This document shows, one piece after another, positions 9,863-18,790 of a stretch of DNA of 64,000 nt. The notes beneath the pieces were generated by a model. That model made no database searches, was not told where the DNA came from, and saw only the letters and a list, made by a program, of their open reading frames with translations. The DNA lies in assembly GCF_006151805.1 (NCBI RefSeq), contig NZ_VDDA01000001.1:248001-312000 (forward strand). Direction: 5' to 3'. The first letter of the stretch is position 1; each line of letters begins with the position of its first letter. The DNA is from Methylobacterium terricola. GTDB taxonomy: Bacteria > Pseudomonadota > Alphaproteobacteria > Rhizobiales > Beijerinckiaceae. Position numbers and translations under genes: made by a program.

Positions 9863-10137
9863 GACGCATACCAGGCCGTCTCATGCCCTCGGCGTCATCC
9901 CGTGGCCGCGCAGCGGAGCCCGGGATCCGTAGCCGCTGCTTCAGGACGGGGCGGTCGGCGCGCTGCCCCGTTCCGGAACTCAGCGGTCAGGGATCGTGGT
10001 TCCTCTCCGGCGAGCCCCGGGGCGACGTCGAGCCTTGGAGGCACGTCGGCTCAACGGGCTGCCACGACCCGCGATCTGGCTGATGCGGTCGGGCATTGCG
10101 CCGTCCTTCGCCGCGGCTCTCCCTCCAGCCGCCGCCG
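9863..10137. other. Intergenic region holding a REP-like repeat
   Basis: No gene is visible. It begins with a copy of the dispersed palindromic repeat (9893-9928), and a degenerate inverted partner may lie at about 10008-10027 (CGAGCCCCGGGGCGACGTCG). The rest has no convincing signal. Confidence 0.4.
9893..9928 (+). repeat. REP-like intergenic repeat, family A copy 1
   Basis: One copy of a roughly 36-base element that starts CGTCAT and ends AGCCCGGGATCC, with an internal near-palindrome around GCCGCGCAGCGG. The same element recurs at 32229, 32335, 33597, 33701, 53973 and 54075. Confidence 0.6.
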
Positions 10138-10531
10138 GGTCGATGGCTCCGGGTGCGCGTGCATCGCCGCCCGCGGCGAGCTTGCGCTGGTCCCTGCCCC
10201 AGGGTCGCCGAAGTGGCTTTACCGGATCGTCGAACCTGATAACGATTGCAACCAGAACGAAACGTCCTGGGGAGGGCTGCTGTCGTGCTCGACTGCGGTG
10301 ACGACGCGGCCCGACACGCTCGGGAGCGTCGGCTTCGACGGCAGCCAGGACTTGCAGGACTCCGCCGGCGACGGCACGCCGGCGGCGATCGTCGTCGAGG
10401 GCCCGTTCCCGATCGGCGAGCCCGGCGTCGCCGAGGTGCCGCCCGGGCAGACGGTGCGGAAGGTCATCGACACCGGCATGGTGCCCGTGACGAAGGACAG
10501 TGCCGGGACGGCGAGGCGAGGAGCGTGCTGA
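10138..10531 (+). pseudogene. Possible gene remnant, unidentified
   Basis: From about 10138 the plus-strand frame ending at the TGA at 10529-10531 has codon bias like a real gene, strongest after 10300, and a protein-like sequence (PKWLYRIVEPDNDCNQNETS, later AAIVVEGPFPIGEPGVAEVP). The upstream part of the same frame looks non-coding and no start with a ribosome binding site is apparent. I read this as the surviving C-terminal part of an older gene. The family is not recognised. Confidence 0.3.
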
Positions 10532-10680
10532 CGTCATGACGTGGCATCGCCGTCGGGCTCGGCCGACCTGAAATCGTCCGGTCATTCCAGATCTACGACA
10601 GCGGCGCCCGGAACGACGTGGAGGAGGGGACGGCTGGGGCCGTTCCAGCTGGCTCGTCGCCCCCACCCTCGAGGACCCCC

Positions 10681-11679
10681 ATGCACCCCGCCACTCCCCG
10701 CACCCACGCCCGCACCGGCCTGACCCTCACCGCTCTCGGTCTCGGCGGCGCGCAGATGGGCGGCCTCTACCAGGCGACGAGCCTCGCCGAGGCGGCCGGC
10801 GCGGTCCGGGCGGCCTGGAGCCGGGGCGTCCGCTACTTCGACACGGCGCCGTTCTACGGCTTCACCCGTTCCGAGCGCCGGCTCGGCACCCTGCTCACCG
10901 AGGAGAAACGGGACGCCTACGTCGTCAGCACCAAGGTCGGCCGGGTGATGGTGCCGGACCCGGGCGTCGGCCCGATGGAGGAGGGCTACGCCGATCCGCT
11001 GCCGTTCCGACCCACCTTCGACTACAGCCACGACGGGGTGCTGCGCTCCTTCGAGGCGAGCCGGCAGCGCCTGGGCATCCTCGATCCCGACATCCTCTAC
11101 GTCCACGACATCGGCCGCTTCACCCACGGCGACCGCCACGCGCATCACTGGGACCAATTGACGACGGGGGGCGGCTTCCGGGCGCTGGCCCGGCTGCGGG
11201 CCGAGGGCGCCGTGCGGGCGATCGGCCTCGGCGTCAACGAGTGGGAGATCGTCGCGCAGGCGATCGACGCCGCCGACCTCGACCTCTGCATGCTGGCCGG
11301 GCGCTACACGCTGCTGGAGCAGACCAGCCTCGGCCTGATGGAGACCTGCGCCCGTCGCGGCATCGGGATCGTGGTGGCGGGCGCGTTCAATTCCGGGCTG
11401 CTCGCCGGCCAGACCACCTTCAACTACGCCGAGGCACCGCCCGCCATCGCGGCCCGGGCGCAAGCCCTGCGCACGGCCTGCGCGGAGGAGGGCGTGCGGC
11501 TGGAGGCGGCCGCGCTGCAATTCCCGCTGCTGCACCCGGCCGCGCTCACGGTCGTCACCGGCGCGCGCGACGCCGCGCAGGTCGAGGCCAACGCCGCCTG
11601 GTTCGAGGCGCCGATCCCGGCGGGGTTCTGGGACCGGCTCAAGGCGCGCGGCCTCATCGACGAGGCCGCGCCGGTCTGA
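10681..11679 (+). CDS. Aldo/keto reductase
   Basis: A 332-residue single-domain TIM-barrel oxidoreductase using NAD(P)H. The catalytic tetrad is in place: Asp54 and Tyr59 in YFDTAPFYG, Lys85 in VVSTKVGR and His142 in LYVHDIG. Sequence style (PFYGFTRSERRLG, ARRGIGIVVAGAFNSGLLAG) is that of the D-threo-aldose/L-fucose 1-dehydrogenase and pyridoxal 4-dehydrogenase branch. It would oxidise a sugar or pyridoxal at the aldehyde/hemiacetal carbon; which one cannot be decided from sequence. The ATG at 10681 has GAGGA just upstream. The next gene is convergent. Confidence 0.87.
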   Translation: MHPATPRTHARTGLTLTALGLGGAQMGGLYQATSLAEAAGAVRAAWSRGVRYFDTAPFYGFTRSERRLGTLLTEEKRDAYVVSTKVGRVMVPDPGVGPMEEGYADPLPFRPTFDYSHDGVLRSFEASRQRLGILDPDILYVHDIGRFTHGDRHAHHWDQLTTGGGFRALARLRAEGAVRAIGLGVNEWEIVAQAIDAADLDLCMLAGRYTLLEQTSLGLMETCARRGIGIVVAGAFNSGLLAGQTTFNYAEAPPAIAARAQALRTACAEEGVRLEAAALQFPLLHPAALTVVTGARDAAQVEANAAWFEAPIPAGFWDRLKARGLIDEAAPV

Positions 11680-11716
11680 CGGGCGCGGGCCTCGGCGCTC
11701 TCCGGCGGCCACGCGG

Positions 11717-11962
11717 TCATCCCCGGCCGTCCTCGGCGAGTCCCGCCGCGATCCTGGCGGCGAGGTCGGAATCCGGCATCGTGCGCCACGCCTCGTCCAG
11801 GGTCAGCCGCACCGAATGCGCCCCGCCGGACGGCGTGCAGACCACCGCCCGGCGCCCCTCGCCGGCAAGCTTCTCCTTGGCCGCCTCCGGCATCTCGGCC
11901 AGCGCCTCGATGCAGGTCCAGGCGGTGCCGTCCGGGGTCGTCACGTCGCGCGCGTCGGTCAT
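11717..11962 (-). CDS. Small hypothetical protein
   Basis: An 81-residue protein of unknown function. It has a basic/acidic helical stretch (AEMPEAAKEKLAGEG), a strand-like segment (RAVVCTPSGGAHSVRLTLDEA) and an acidic end. Its ATG overlaps the stop of the gene upstream by four bases (ATGA), so the two are translationally coupled and probably act together. No known domain is visible. Confidence 0.62.
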   Translation of the reverse strand: MTDARDVTTPDGTAWTCIEALAEMPEAAKEKLAGEGRRAVVCTPSGGAHSVRLTLDEAWRTMPDSDLAARIAAGLAEDGRG

Positions 11963-12330
11963 GGTGCTCGGTCTGCTCCGGTCAAGGTGTGGGCGGCTTG
12001 CGCGAGGAGGCGCGCCAGGGTGCCGGGATCGACGTAGGCGAGATGGATGCGCACCATCGGCCGCCCCTGGTCGCCCCGGTCCGCCGCGAAGGTCCGGGGC
12101 TCGGCTGCGATCAGCAGCGCGCGCTCGTCCTCGCCGATCGGCACCACCAGCGACACCCCGTCCTCCGCCAGCCGGGCGAGACGCCGCCGGCCGATCCGCA
12201 GGACCGGACCGGCCGCGCTCGCCTGCTCCGTGACGCCCGGCACCGTGCCGGCCGCCCGGCGGGCAACCTCGAACCAGAGCGAGGGTTTCCGCGGCGGGAC
12301 CGCGCGGCGGGGTCGGGGCTGTCGAGGCAT
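11959..12330 (-). CDS. MmcQ/YjbR-like protein
   Basis: A 123-residue protein whose pattern resembles the MmcQ/YjbR (CyaY-like, DNA-binding-like) fold: a helix with FEVARRAAGTVPGVTEQ, a strand pair GPVLRIGRRRLARLAEDG, then VSLVVPIGEDERALLIAAEP, and finally RIHLAYVDPGTLARLLAQA. Function in this family is not established. The start at 12328-12330 has no clear Shine-Dalgarno sequence; the frame continues upstream to 12405, but that part looks non-coding. It is coupled by ATGA overlap to the 81-residue gene downstream. Confidence 0.62.
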   Translation of the reverse strand: MPRQPRPRRAVPPRKPSLWFEVARRAAGTVPGVTEQASAAGPVLRIGRRRLARLAEDGVSLVVPIGEDERALLIAAEPRTFAADRGDQGRPMVRIHLAYVDPGTLARLLAQAAHTLTGADRAP

Positions 12331-12422
12331 CGTTCTGCAACGCGCGCGGGGATCGGTCGGGATCCCGGCCAGTCCGCCGATGTTGCACCTCCGTCGATCC
12401 CTCACGGAGGCGCGAGCGCACG

Positions 12423-13478
12423 ATGCCCGAGACCCGAACCGCCCTGGTCGCCGGCGCCAACGGCATCATCGGCAAGGCGCTGATGGAGACCCTGTCCGCC
12501 ACCCCCGGCTGGCGCGCCCGCGCCCTGTCGCGCCGCCCGCACGGCTCCCCCGGGGCGATCGCGGTCGATCTCACGGATGCCGCCGCGACCCGCGCCGCCC
12601 TGACCGGGGTCCGCGACGTCACCCACCTGTTCTACGCCGCCCTCGCGCCGCAGCCCGACCTCGCCGCGGAGGTGCGGGTGAACGGCGCGATGCTGCGCCA
12701 CCTCCTCGACGGGCTCGAGGCCGCGGGCGCGCCCCTCGAGCGGGCGGTGTTGTATCAAGGCGCCAAGGTGTACGGCGTCCATCTCGGCCCCGTGCCGTCG
12801 CCGTTCTACGAGGACGAGCCGCGCCACGTCGGGCCGAACTTCTACTTCACGCAGGAAGACGAACTGCGCACCCGCGCCGCCCGCGGCGGCCCGGCCTTCG
12901 CGATCCTGCGGCCGGACGTGGTGGTGGGCGATGCCGCCGGCAACGCCATGAACATCGCCATGGTGATCGGGGCCTACGCGGCCCTGTGCCGGGCGGACGG
13001 GGCGGCCTTCCGCTTCCCCGGCCCCGCCCACGTGTATGACGGTGTGTTCGCCCAGGTCACCGAGGCCGGCGCGCTGGCCCGGGCGAGCCTGTGGGCTGCC
13101 ACCTCTGACACGGCGCGGGGCGAGGCGTTCAACTACGTCCACGAGCCGTTCCGCTGGCGCCGGATCTGGGAGCGGATCGCCGGCGCCCTCGATCTCCCCC
13201 TCGGCCCGCCGGTGCCGCTGCGCTTGGCCACCCACATGGCCGACAAGGCCCCGGCCTGGGCCCGCCTCGTCGCCGAGCAGGGGCTGGTCGACACACCCTA
13301 CGAGCGCGCGGTCGGGTGGGCGTTCGGCGATTTCGTGTTCCACAGCGACTTCGATCTCGTCTCCGACATGGCCAAGATCCGCCGTGCCGGCTTCACCGAG
13401 ACCGTCGACAGCGCCGACGCCCTGATTGCGGCGATCCGGCGGTTGCAGGCGGCGGGTGTGCTGCCGCGGTCGAACTGA
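12423..13478 (+). CDS. PRISE-like SDR (progesterone 5-beta-reductase/iridoid synthase family)
   Basis: A 351-residue extended SDR. The NAD(P) loop is LVAGANGIIGKAL (residues 8-20). The conserved PRISE block is LYQGAKVYGVHLG near residue 115, holding the Lys and Tyr of that family's modified active site, and FYFTQEDEL follows. The C-terminal part (FNYVHEPFRWRRIWERIAGA, HSDFDLVSDMAKIRRAGF) also matches. Plant relatives reduce activated C=C bonds of enones; bacterial members are mostly uncharacterised. It may begin a short unit on its own. The ATG at 12423 lies a few bases after CACGGAGG. Confidence 0.82.
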   Translation: MPETRTALVAGANGIIGKALMETLSATPGWRARALSRRPHGSPGAIAVDLTDAAATRAALTGVRDVTHLFYAALAPQPDLAAEVRVNGAMLRHLLDGLEAAGAPLERAVLYQGAKVYGVHLGPVPSPFYEDEPRHVGPNFYFTQEDELRTRAARGGPAFAILRPDVVVGDAAGNAMNIAMVIGAYAALCRADGAAFRFPGPAHVYDGVFAQVTEAGALARASLWAATSDTARGEAFNYVHEPFRWRRIWERIAGALDLPLGPPVPLRLATHMADKAPAWARLVAEQGLVDTPYERAVGWAFGDFVFHSDFDLVSDMAKIRRAGFTETVDSADALIAAIRRLQAAGVLPRSN

Positions 13479-13506
13479 CCGGACATCCCGCCGCCGCGGC
13501 GGCCGG

Positions 13507-14007
13507 TCACCCCTCCCGGGCCGCGTTCGAGAACACCGTCCGGCCGCCCGGGCCGGTCTCGTCGCGCCGGGGCGGATTGCGGCGGGCGTCGTCGCGGCCG
13601 GCGAGTTCCTCCGGGTTGCTGCGCTCGGAGGCCGGCACGTCGTCGACCCGCGTCGGCGCCGCCTCGCTGCCCCCGGGCGCGCTCAGGATCCCGGATTGCG
13701 TCGTCCCGTCGCCGCCCATTCCGCCGTACCCTTGTCCCCCTTGGCCTTGCGCGCCGCCATCGGCCGCATCGGCGCCGGCGGTGCCGAAGGCCGCCCGGAC
13801 GTCGTCGGCCTCGCCCGGCAGGTCGCCGGGATCGGGCGCCCGGCCCGCATCGTCGCGCGGTCCGTCGGGCCGGGCGAGGCGCCGCTCCAGCTCGCGCCGC
13901 TCCTCGGGCGTGAGCACGTCCCCGCTTGCCGTTCCGGCCGCTCCGGTCTCGGGCGAGACCCTGCCGCCGGGCACCGGGGCGTCCCGGTGGCTCGAATGCT
14001 CCGCCAT
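13507..14007 (-). CDS. Hypothetical disordered protein
   Basis: A 166-residue, strongly charged, Gly/Asp/Pro-rich protein with no transmembrane or folded domain visible. One short helix is likely around LTPEERRELERRLARP; the rest looks disordered. A good ribosome binding site, AAGGAG, sits 8 bases before the ATG at 14005-14007, which supports it being real. Codon bias is typical of the region. Function unknown. It converges on the PRISE-like gene. Confidence 0.55.
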   Translation of the reverse strand: MAEHSSHRDAPVPGGRVSPETGAAGTASGDVLTPEERRELERRLARPDGPRDDAGRAPDPGDLPGEADDVRAAFGTAGADAADGGAQGQGGQGYGGMGGDGTTQSGILSAPGGSEAAPTRVDDVPASERSNPEELAGRDDARRNPPRRDETGPGGRTVFSNAAREG

Positions 14008-14146
14008 GCCCGCACTCCTTCTCGCTTTGGATCCAGCCCGCCTGCCGGGGGCTGACCAAAGCGCGGAATCTAGGGCCGTTCCCGCGCGATCGCGGACGGT
14101 GCGGGACAGGACCGTGGCCGGCGGGGAAGACCCCGCTGGCGCGCCC

Positions 14147-14806
14147 TCACTGCCGCCGCAGCAGGAACACCCCCTGCGTGCCGACGAGGTTCCACACCCA
14201 CCACGGCAGGGCGAAGCGCATCGGATGGCCCGAGGCGTCCAGCGCCGAGGCGCGCTCGATCCGCGCGCCGACCAGCCGGCACAGGCCGACGAAGTCGCGG
14301 ATCGTGCAATGGTGGATGTTCGGGGTCTCGTACCAGGGGTCGGGCAGGGTGTCGGTCACCGGCATCCGGCCGCGCAGCAGCAATTCGCTGCGCACCCGCC
14401 AATGGCCGAAATTCGGGAACGACACGATCGCGTGCCGGCCGATCCGCAGCAGGTGCTCCAGCACGACCTTGGGCTGGCGCGTCGCCTGGATCGTCTGCGA
14501 CAGGATCACGTAGTCGAAGGCGTCGTCCGGATACGCCGCGAGGTCGGTGTCGGCGTCGCCCTGGATCACCGGCAGGCCGTGGGCGAGGCAGGCATTGACG
14601 CCCTGGCGCGACAACTCGATGCCGCGGCCGTCGACGCCGCGGCGGTCGCGCAGCAGCGCCAGCAGCGAGCCGTCGCCGCAGCCGACATCGAGCACCCGGG
14701 ATCCCGGCTCGACGAGGTTGAGCATCACCAGGTGGTCGATGCGCGACGAGCCGGTGGCGTCCTGCGGCAGGTCCGCCGGGGCGAGGGAGGCGGTCACGCT
14801 ACTCAC
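14147..14806 (-). CDS. metW: Methionine biosynthesis protein MetW
   Basis: A 219-residue class I methyltransferase-like protein. The SAM-binding glycine motif [15 protein letters not shown] lies at 38-52, with the MetW signatures [31 protein letters not shown] and [11 protein letters not shown] afterwards. MetW is the partner of the homoserine O-acyltransferase MetX in alpha- and betaproteobacteria and is needed for its activity. A GTG start at 14806 overlaps the metX stop by four bases (GTGA), with GGGAG upstream; a second GTG at 14797 is possible. The overlap indicates translational coupling and fits the MetX-MetW partnership. Confidence 0.9.
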   Translation of the reverse strand: MSSVTASLAPADLPQDATGSSRIDHLVMLNLVEPGSRVLDVGCGDGSLLALLRDRRGVDGRGIELSRQGVNACLAHGLPVIQGDADTDLAAYPDDAFDYVILSQTIQATRQPKVVLEHLLRIGRHAIVSFPNFGHWRVRSELLLRGRMPVTDTLPDPWYETPNIHHCTIRDFVGLCRLVGARIERASALDASGHPMRFALPWWVWNLVGTQGVFLLRRQ

Positions 14807-15975
14807 AGGCCGCGCTCCCGGGCCGCGGCCGCGATGAAGCCCTTGGCGGCCGAGATCATCGCCGGCTCGTCGAGCAGGAAGGCGTCGTGGCCCTTGTCGC
14901 TCTCGACCTCGACGAAGGCGACCGGCGCCGCCGCGGCGTTGAGCGCGTGGACGATCGCCCGCGAATCGGCGGTCGGAAACAGCCAGTCGGAGGTGAAGGA
15001 CATGATGCAGAACCGGGTCCTGGTGTCCCGGAAGGCGTTGGCGAGCACGCCGCCATGGTCGGCCGCGAGGTCGAAATAGTCCATCGCCCGGGTGAGATAG
15101 AGGTAGGCGTTGGCGTCGAAGCGCTCGACGAAGGTGATGCCCTGGTGGCGCAGGTAGCTCTCGATCTGGAAATCGGCGTCGAACGAGAAGGTCGGGGCGT
15201 CCCGGTCCTGCAGGCGGCGGCCGAACTTGCGGTGCAGCGCCGGCTCCGACAGGTAGGTGATGTGGGCGCCCATCCGGGCGACGCCGAGGCCCTTGGCGGG
15301 CCGCGTGCCGACATCGAGGTAGCGCCCGCCATGCCAGTTCGGATCGGCCAGGATCGCCTGCCGGCCGACCTCGTGGAAGGCGATGTTCTGGGCCGAGTGG
15401 CGGGCCCCCGTCGCGATCGGCATCGCGGCGAAGACCCGCTCGGGGTAGCTCGCCGCCCATTGCAGCACCTGCATCCCGCCCATCGAGCCGCCGATGCACA
15501 GGAACAGGTCCTTGATGCCGAGCCGGTCGAGCAGCATCGCCTGGCCGCGCACCATGTCGCGGATGGTCACGAGCGGGAAGTCGAGGCCGTAGGCCCGGCC
15601 GGTCGCCGGATTGATCGAGGCCGGCCCGGTCGTGCCCATGCACGACCCGACGACGTTGGCGCAGATCACGAAGTAGCGGTCGGTGTCGACCGGCTTGCCG
15701 GGACCGATCAGCCGCTCCCACCAGCCGTCCTTGCCGGTCACCGGATGGGTGTTGGCGAAATGCTGGTCGCCGGTGAGCGCGTGGCAGACCAGCACCGCGT
15801 TGCTGCGCTCGGCGTTGAGGGTGCCGGCGGTCTGGTAGGCGATCTGCCACGGCGCCAGGTCCACGCCCGCATCCATCGCCAGCGGCGCATCGACCTCGAA
15901 CCGGGCGACGGGGCTCGTCGGCTCGTCCGCCTGGGAGGCGGGCTCCGGGCCGGACTTCAGGAGAGGTGTGGCCAT
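14803..15975 (-). CDS. metX: Homoserine O-acetyltransferase/acyltransferase MetX
   Basis: A 390-residue alpha/beta-hydrolase-fold enzyme that activates homoserine with acetyl- or succinyl-CoA for methionine synthesis. The nucleophile elbow [10 protein letters not shown] puts the catalytic Ser at 164. The family block [24 protein letters not shown] (around 65-87) and the homoserine-site region near [13 protein letters not shown] are intact. The Asp and His of the triad lie in the C-terminal part (SFTSDWLFP and [11 protein letters not shown]). The ATG at 15973-15975 is chosen; a GTG three codons upstream is equally possible. The gene is divergent from chorismate mutase and coupled to metW. Confidence 0.93.
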   Translation of the reverse strand: MATPLLKSGPEPASQADEPTSPVARFEVDAPLAMDAGVDLAPWQIAYQTAGTLNAERSNAVLVCHALTGDQHFANTHPVTGKDGWWERLIGPGKPVDTDRYFVICANVVGSCMGTTGPASINPATGRAYGLDFPLVTIRDMVRGQAMLLDRLGIKDLFLCIGGSMGGMQVLQWAASYPERVFAAMPIATGARHSAQNIAFHEVGRQAILADPNWHGGRYLDVGTRPAKGLGVARMGAHITYLSEPALHRKFGRRLQDRDAPTFSFDADFQIESYLRHQGITFVERFDANAYLYLTRAMDYFDLAADHGGVLANAFRDTRTRFCIMSFTSDWLFPTADSRAIVHALNAAAAPVAFVEVESDKGHDAFLLDEPAMISAAKGFIAAAARERGL

Positions 15976-16237
15976 GCTTCTCACGGGGCTGTCGCCAGGC
16001 GGCGGGCTTGACGCGGCGAAGGCTGTGGAAAAACCGGAGGCGATTCGTTCTCCAAACCGGACCGGCCGTTAAAGCGTCCAAAAATTCCGCTTCGACGGAC
16101 GAAAGAGGTAGGGCTTCGCTGTCGCGCCGTCAATCGACGGAAGGGACTTCTCCGGCAGGACCGCGCGACGGCGGCCCTGGCCCGCGGGCGCGGGCGGTCG
16201 TAAGACGGATCCTCCTGCCGCCTTGCCCCGCGAAGCC
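15976..16237. promoter_or_regulatory. Divergent promoter region of metX and chorismate mutase
   Basis: About 260 bases between two genes that point apart. The metX-proximal half (about 16030-16100) is poorer in G/C than the surroundings and includes TTTTTGGACGCTTTAACGG on the minus strand. Alphaproteobacterial metX genes often carry a SAM-II riboswitch; I checked for its conserved core by eye and did not find it, so no riboswitch is called. Confidence 0.4.
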
Positions 16238-17080
16238 ATGACGTCGACCCCGCCCGCCGACCTCGCCGCCCTCCGGGCCGACATCGACCGCATCGATTCG
16301 GCGATGCACGACCTCCTGATGGAGCGCGGCCGGATCATCGATCGGCTGATCGCGGTCAAGAAGACCTCGGCCTCCGGCTCCGCCTTCCGGCCCGGCCGGG
16401 AGGCCTCGATGATGCGGATGATCGCCGAACGCCATCAGGGCCTCCTGCCGCTCGACACCGTGGAGGGGATCTGGCGGGTCATCATCGCCACCTTCACCTA
16501 CGTGCAGGCGCCGTTCGCGGTCCATGCCGACGTCTCCGGCGGCGACGCGCCGATGCGCGATTCGGCCCGGTTCCATTTCGGCTTCACGGTGCCGTACCGG
16601 CCGCATCCGAGCGCCGCCGCGGTGATCGCGGCGGTCGCCGCCTCGCGCGGCGACCTCGGGGTCTTCCGCCTCGACCAGGGGGTGACCGCCGGCGCCTGGT
16701 GGCGCCAGCTCGCCGGGCCCAACCGCCCGAAGGTGATCGCCCGGCTGCCCTTCATCGAGCGGCCCGGCCACCCGGCCGGCACCCCGGTCTTCTGCATCGC
16801 CAAGCCCCTCGACGATCCGGCTGCGGCCCAGCGCGACTGGGTGCTCTACGCCGCCCGGTTCGAGCGCTGGCGCGAGGAGGCGGCCGAGGCCGTGGCGGAA
16901 CTGGGAGGGGAGGTGGTGGCGAGCGCCGGCCTCAGCGGAGGCTTGAGCCAGCTCCTGGCGATGCCCGGCAGCGTCGGTCCCGAGGAGGCGCGGGCGGCCC
17001 TGGCGCAGGCCGGCGCGGCGCCGGGGGAATTCGAGGAGATCGGCAGCCACGCGGCGCGGTTCCGCGTGGGGGAGGGGTAA
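16238..17080 (+). CDS. Chorismate mutase (AroQ-type) with C-terminal extension
   Basis: A 280-residue protein. Residues 5-90 form the all-helical AroQ chorismate mutase domain: LAALRADIDRIDSAMHDLLM with the conserved N-terminal Arg, then IDRLIAVKK with the active-site Lys, and the closing helix DTVEGIWRVIIATF. It converts chorismate to prephenate for phenylalanine and tyrosine. The remaining 190 residues are an extension seen in alphaproteobacterial homologues and may hold a regulatory ligand-binding fold. In relatives this gene often precedes hisC-type and tyrosine-pathway genes before metX; here the downstream side is a repeat and an MFS gene. An upstream TTG is possible, but the ATG at 16238 fits better. 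Confidence 0.85.
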   Translation: MTSTPPADLAALRADIDRIDSAMHDLLMERGRIIDRLIAVKKTSASGSAFRPGREASMMRMIAERHQGLLPLDTVEGIWRVIIATFTYVQAPFAVHADVSGGDAPMRDSARFHFGFTVPYRPHPSAAAVIAAVAASRGDLGVFRLDQGVTAGAWWRQLAGPNRPKVIARLPFIERPGHPAGTPVFCIAKPLDDPAAAQRDWVLYAARFERWREEAAEAVAELGGEVVASAGLSGGLSQLLAMPGSVGPEEARAALAQAGAAPGEFEEIGSHAARFRVGEG

Positions 17081-17116
17081 ATCAAGATCAGGTCTTGGAC
17101 CGACCTTTCAAGGAAA

Positions 17117-17285
17117 CGCGCGGTTCCCCTCTCCCGTGTGGGAGAGGGGTCAGGGGTGAGGGTGACACGCTTCCGCGCAAAGCGCTGAGCGTCGTGCTGG
17201 CAGCTCAACGATCCAGCTTTATTCTGAGCCGTATCACCCTCACCCCTACCCCTCTCCCACCCGGGAGAGGGGATCCCGCGCTTCA
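17117..17285. repeat. Dispersed palindromic repeat, family B copy 1
   Basis: Two inverted arms (17117-17170 and 17231-17285) each contain a hairpin of the type CCCCTCTCCC-loop-GGGAGAGGGG, next to a GGGTGAGGGTGACACGCTTCC-like stretch or its complement. The middle, with GTCGTGCTGGCAGC, is also shared, in reverse orientation, with the copy at 61990. The element fills the gap between two convergent genes. Confidence 0.6.
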
Positions 17286-17298
17286 TCCTTGCCGAATT

Positions 17299-18645
17299 TC
17301 AGGCCGAGACGCCGAGACGCCGGTTGAGCCCGAGCGCGCCGAGCGTGCAGGCCGCACCGGAGAGCAGGTACACCCCGACCCACGGCAGGCCGAGATGGCT
17401 CGAGGTGTACAGCGCCACGAGCGGGGCGAAGCCGGCGCCGACGAGCCAGGCGAGGTCGGAGGTCAGCGCCGAGCCGGTATAGCGGTACTTGGTGCCGAAA
17501 TTCTCCGCGATGGCGCCCGAGCTCTGGCCGTAGGCGAGGCCGAGCAGCGCGAAACCGACCACCACGAAGATCGTCTGCCCGGGCATGCTGTCGCCGAACA
17601 GCAGCGGGGCGATGATGCTGCCCAGCGCGAACAGCCCGATCAGCGCGGCGGCGATCGCGATGGTGGAGCGCCGGCCGATCTGGTCGGCGATCAGGCCCGA
17701 CATGATGATCGTCATCGTGCAGATGACGGCACCGGCGAACTGCACCATCAGGAACTCGCCGACCGAGCGCCCGGTGAACAGGCTGATCCAGCTGACCGGG
17801 AACACCGTGACGAGGTGGAACAGGGCGTAGCAGGCGAGCGGCACGAAGGCGCCGACCAGGATGTTGCGGCCGCTGGCCCGCACCGTCTCGATGACCGGCT
17901 CCGGCTCGAGCTCGTCGGCCTCGAGCAGGCGGCGGAACTCCTCGGTCGCGACGAGGCGCAGGCGCGCGAAGAGCGCCACGACGTTGATCGTGAAGGCGAC
18001 GAAGAACGGGTAGCGCCAGCCGAAGCCCATGAAGTCGGCATCCGACAGCTGGAGCACGAAGAACGCGAACAGCCCGCTCGCCAGCATGAAGCCCACCGGC
18101 GCGCCGAGCTGCGGCAGCATCGCGTACCAGCCGCGGCGGTTCTTGGGTGCGTTGAGGGCGAGGAGCGAGGACAGCCCGTCCCAGGCGCCGCCGAGCGCCA
18201 GGCCCTGGCCGATGCGGCACAGGCCGAGCAGCACCGCCGACCAATGCCCGATCGTCTCGTAGCCCGGCAGGAAGGCGATGAGGCAGGTCGAGAGGCCGAG
18301 CAGGAACAGCGCGATGGTGAGCTTGGTCGCCCGGCCGTAGCGCCGGTCGATCGCCATGAACAGCACCGAGCCGACCGGACGGGCCACGAAGGCGAGGGCG
18401 AACAGCCCGAAGGCGTACAGCGTGCCGGTCACCGGCTCGGCCCACGGGAAGACCAGCCGCGGGAAGACCAGCACGCAGGCGAGGCCGAACACGAAGAAGT
18501 CGAAGAACTCGGAGGTGCGGCCGATGATGACGCCGAGCGCGATCTCGCCGGGCGCGACGTGCCCCGGCTCCGACGAGGCCAGGCGGGCATCCCGTTCCGG
18601 CTTGGAGGAGTTGGCGGCGGCGGCGTCCGCCATGATCGTGGCCAT
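17299..18645 (-). CDS. MFS transporter, metabolite:H+ symporter group
   Basis: A 448-residue transporter with twelve predicted membrane spans. The 2-3 loop signature is FVARPVGSVLFMAIDRRYGR, with the matching C-terminal loop GLIADQIGRR, and the 4-5 region reads LGLCRIGQGLALGGAWDG. These place it in the MHS group (ProP, ShiA, citrate and dicarboxylate carriers), which take up polar metabolites with protons. Substrate cannot be assigned. The frame is open to 18666, but the ATG at 18643-18645 has AGGA 8 bases upstream and is preferred. It is divergent from the cyo operon. Confidence 0.87.
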   Translation of the reverse strand: MATIMADAAAANSSKPERDARLASSEPGHVAPGEIALGVIIGRTSEFFDFFVFGLACVLVFPRLVFPWAEPVTGTLYAFGLFALAFVARPVGSVLFMAIDRRYGRATKLTIALFLLGLSTCLIAFLPGYETIGHWSAVLLGLCRIGQGLALGGAWDGLSSLLALNAPKNRRGWYAMLPQLGAPVGFMLASGLFAFFVLQLSDADFMGFGWRYPFFVAFTINVVALFARLRLVATEEFRRLLEADELEPEPVIETVRASGRNILVGAFVPLACYALFHLVTVFPVSWISLFTGRSVGEFLMVQFAGAVICTMTIIMSGLIADQIGRRSTIAIAAALIGLFALGSIIAPLLFGDSMPGQTIFVVVGFALLGLAYGQSSGAIAENFGTKYRYTGSALTSDLAWLVGAGFAPLVALYTSSHLGLPWVGVYLLSGAACTLGALGLNRRLGVSA

Positions 18646-18790
18646 ATCGGAATCCTGCTTCGTCACTCTACGAAGGCCCCTTCCTTAGAGGAGAACCGGC
18701 CGGTTGGGGGCCTGGACAAAACGTCCAATCCCGCGGGAGCTCCGGCGGGCGTACAGGACAGGGGCCGAAAGCTGATCGTCCGGGCTGCCC
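18646..18790. promoter_or_regulatory. Divergent region upstream of the cyo operon
   Basis: About 145 bases that must hold the promoters of the MFS gene and of cyoABCD-surf1. A small inverted repeat, TGGAC-AAAAC-GTCCA, lies at 18713-18727. It does not match the FNR box. Its role is open. Confidence 0.35.

Noticed and set aside
15976..16100. SAM-II riboswitch in front of metX
   Set aside because: A CTTTAA element is present, but the conserved stem-loop and pairing order of the SAM-II core could not be found by eye.
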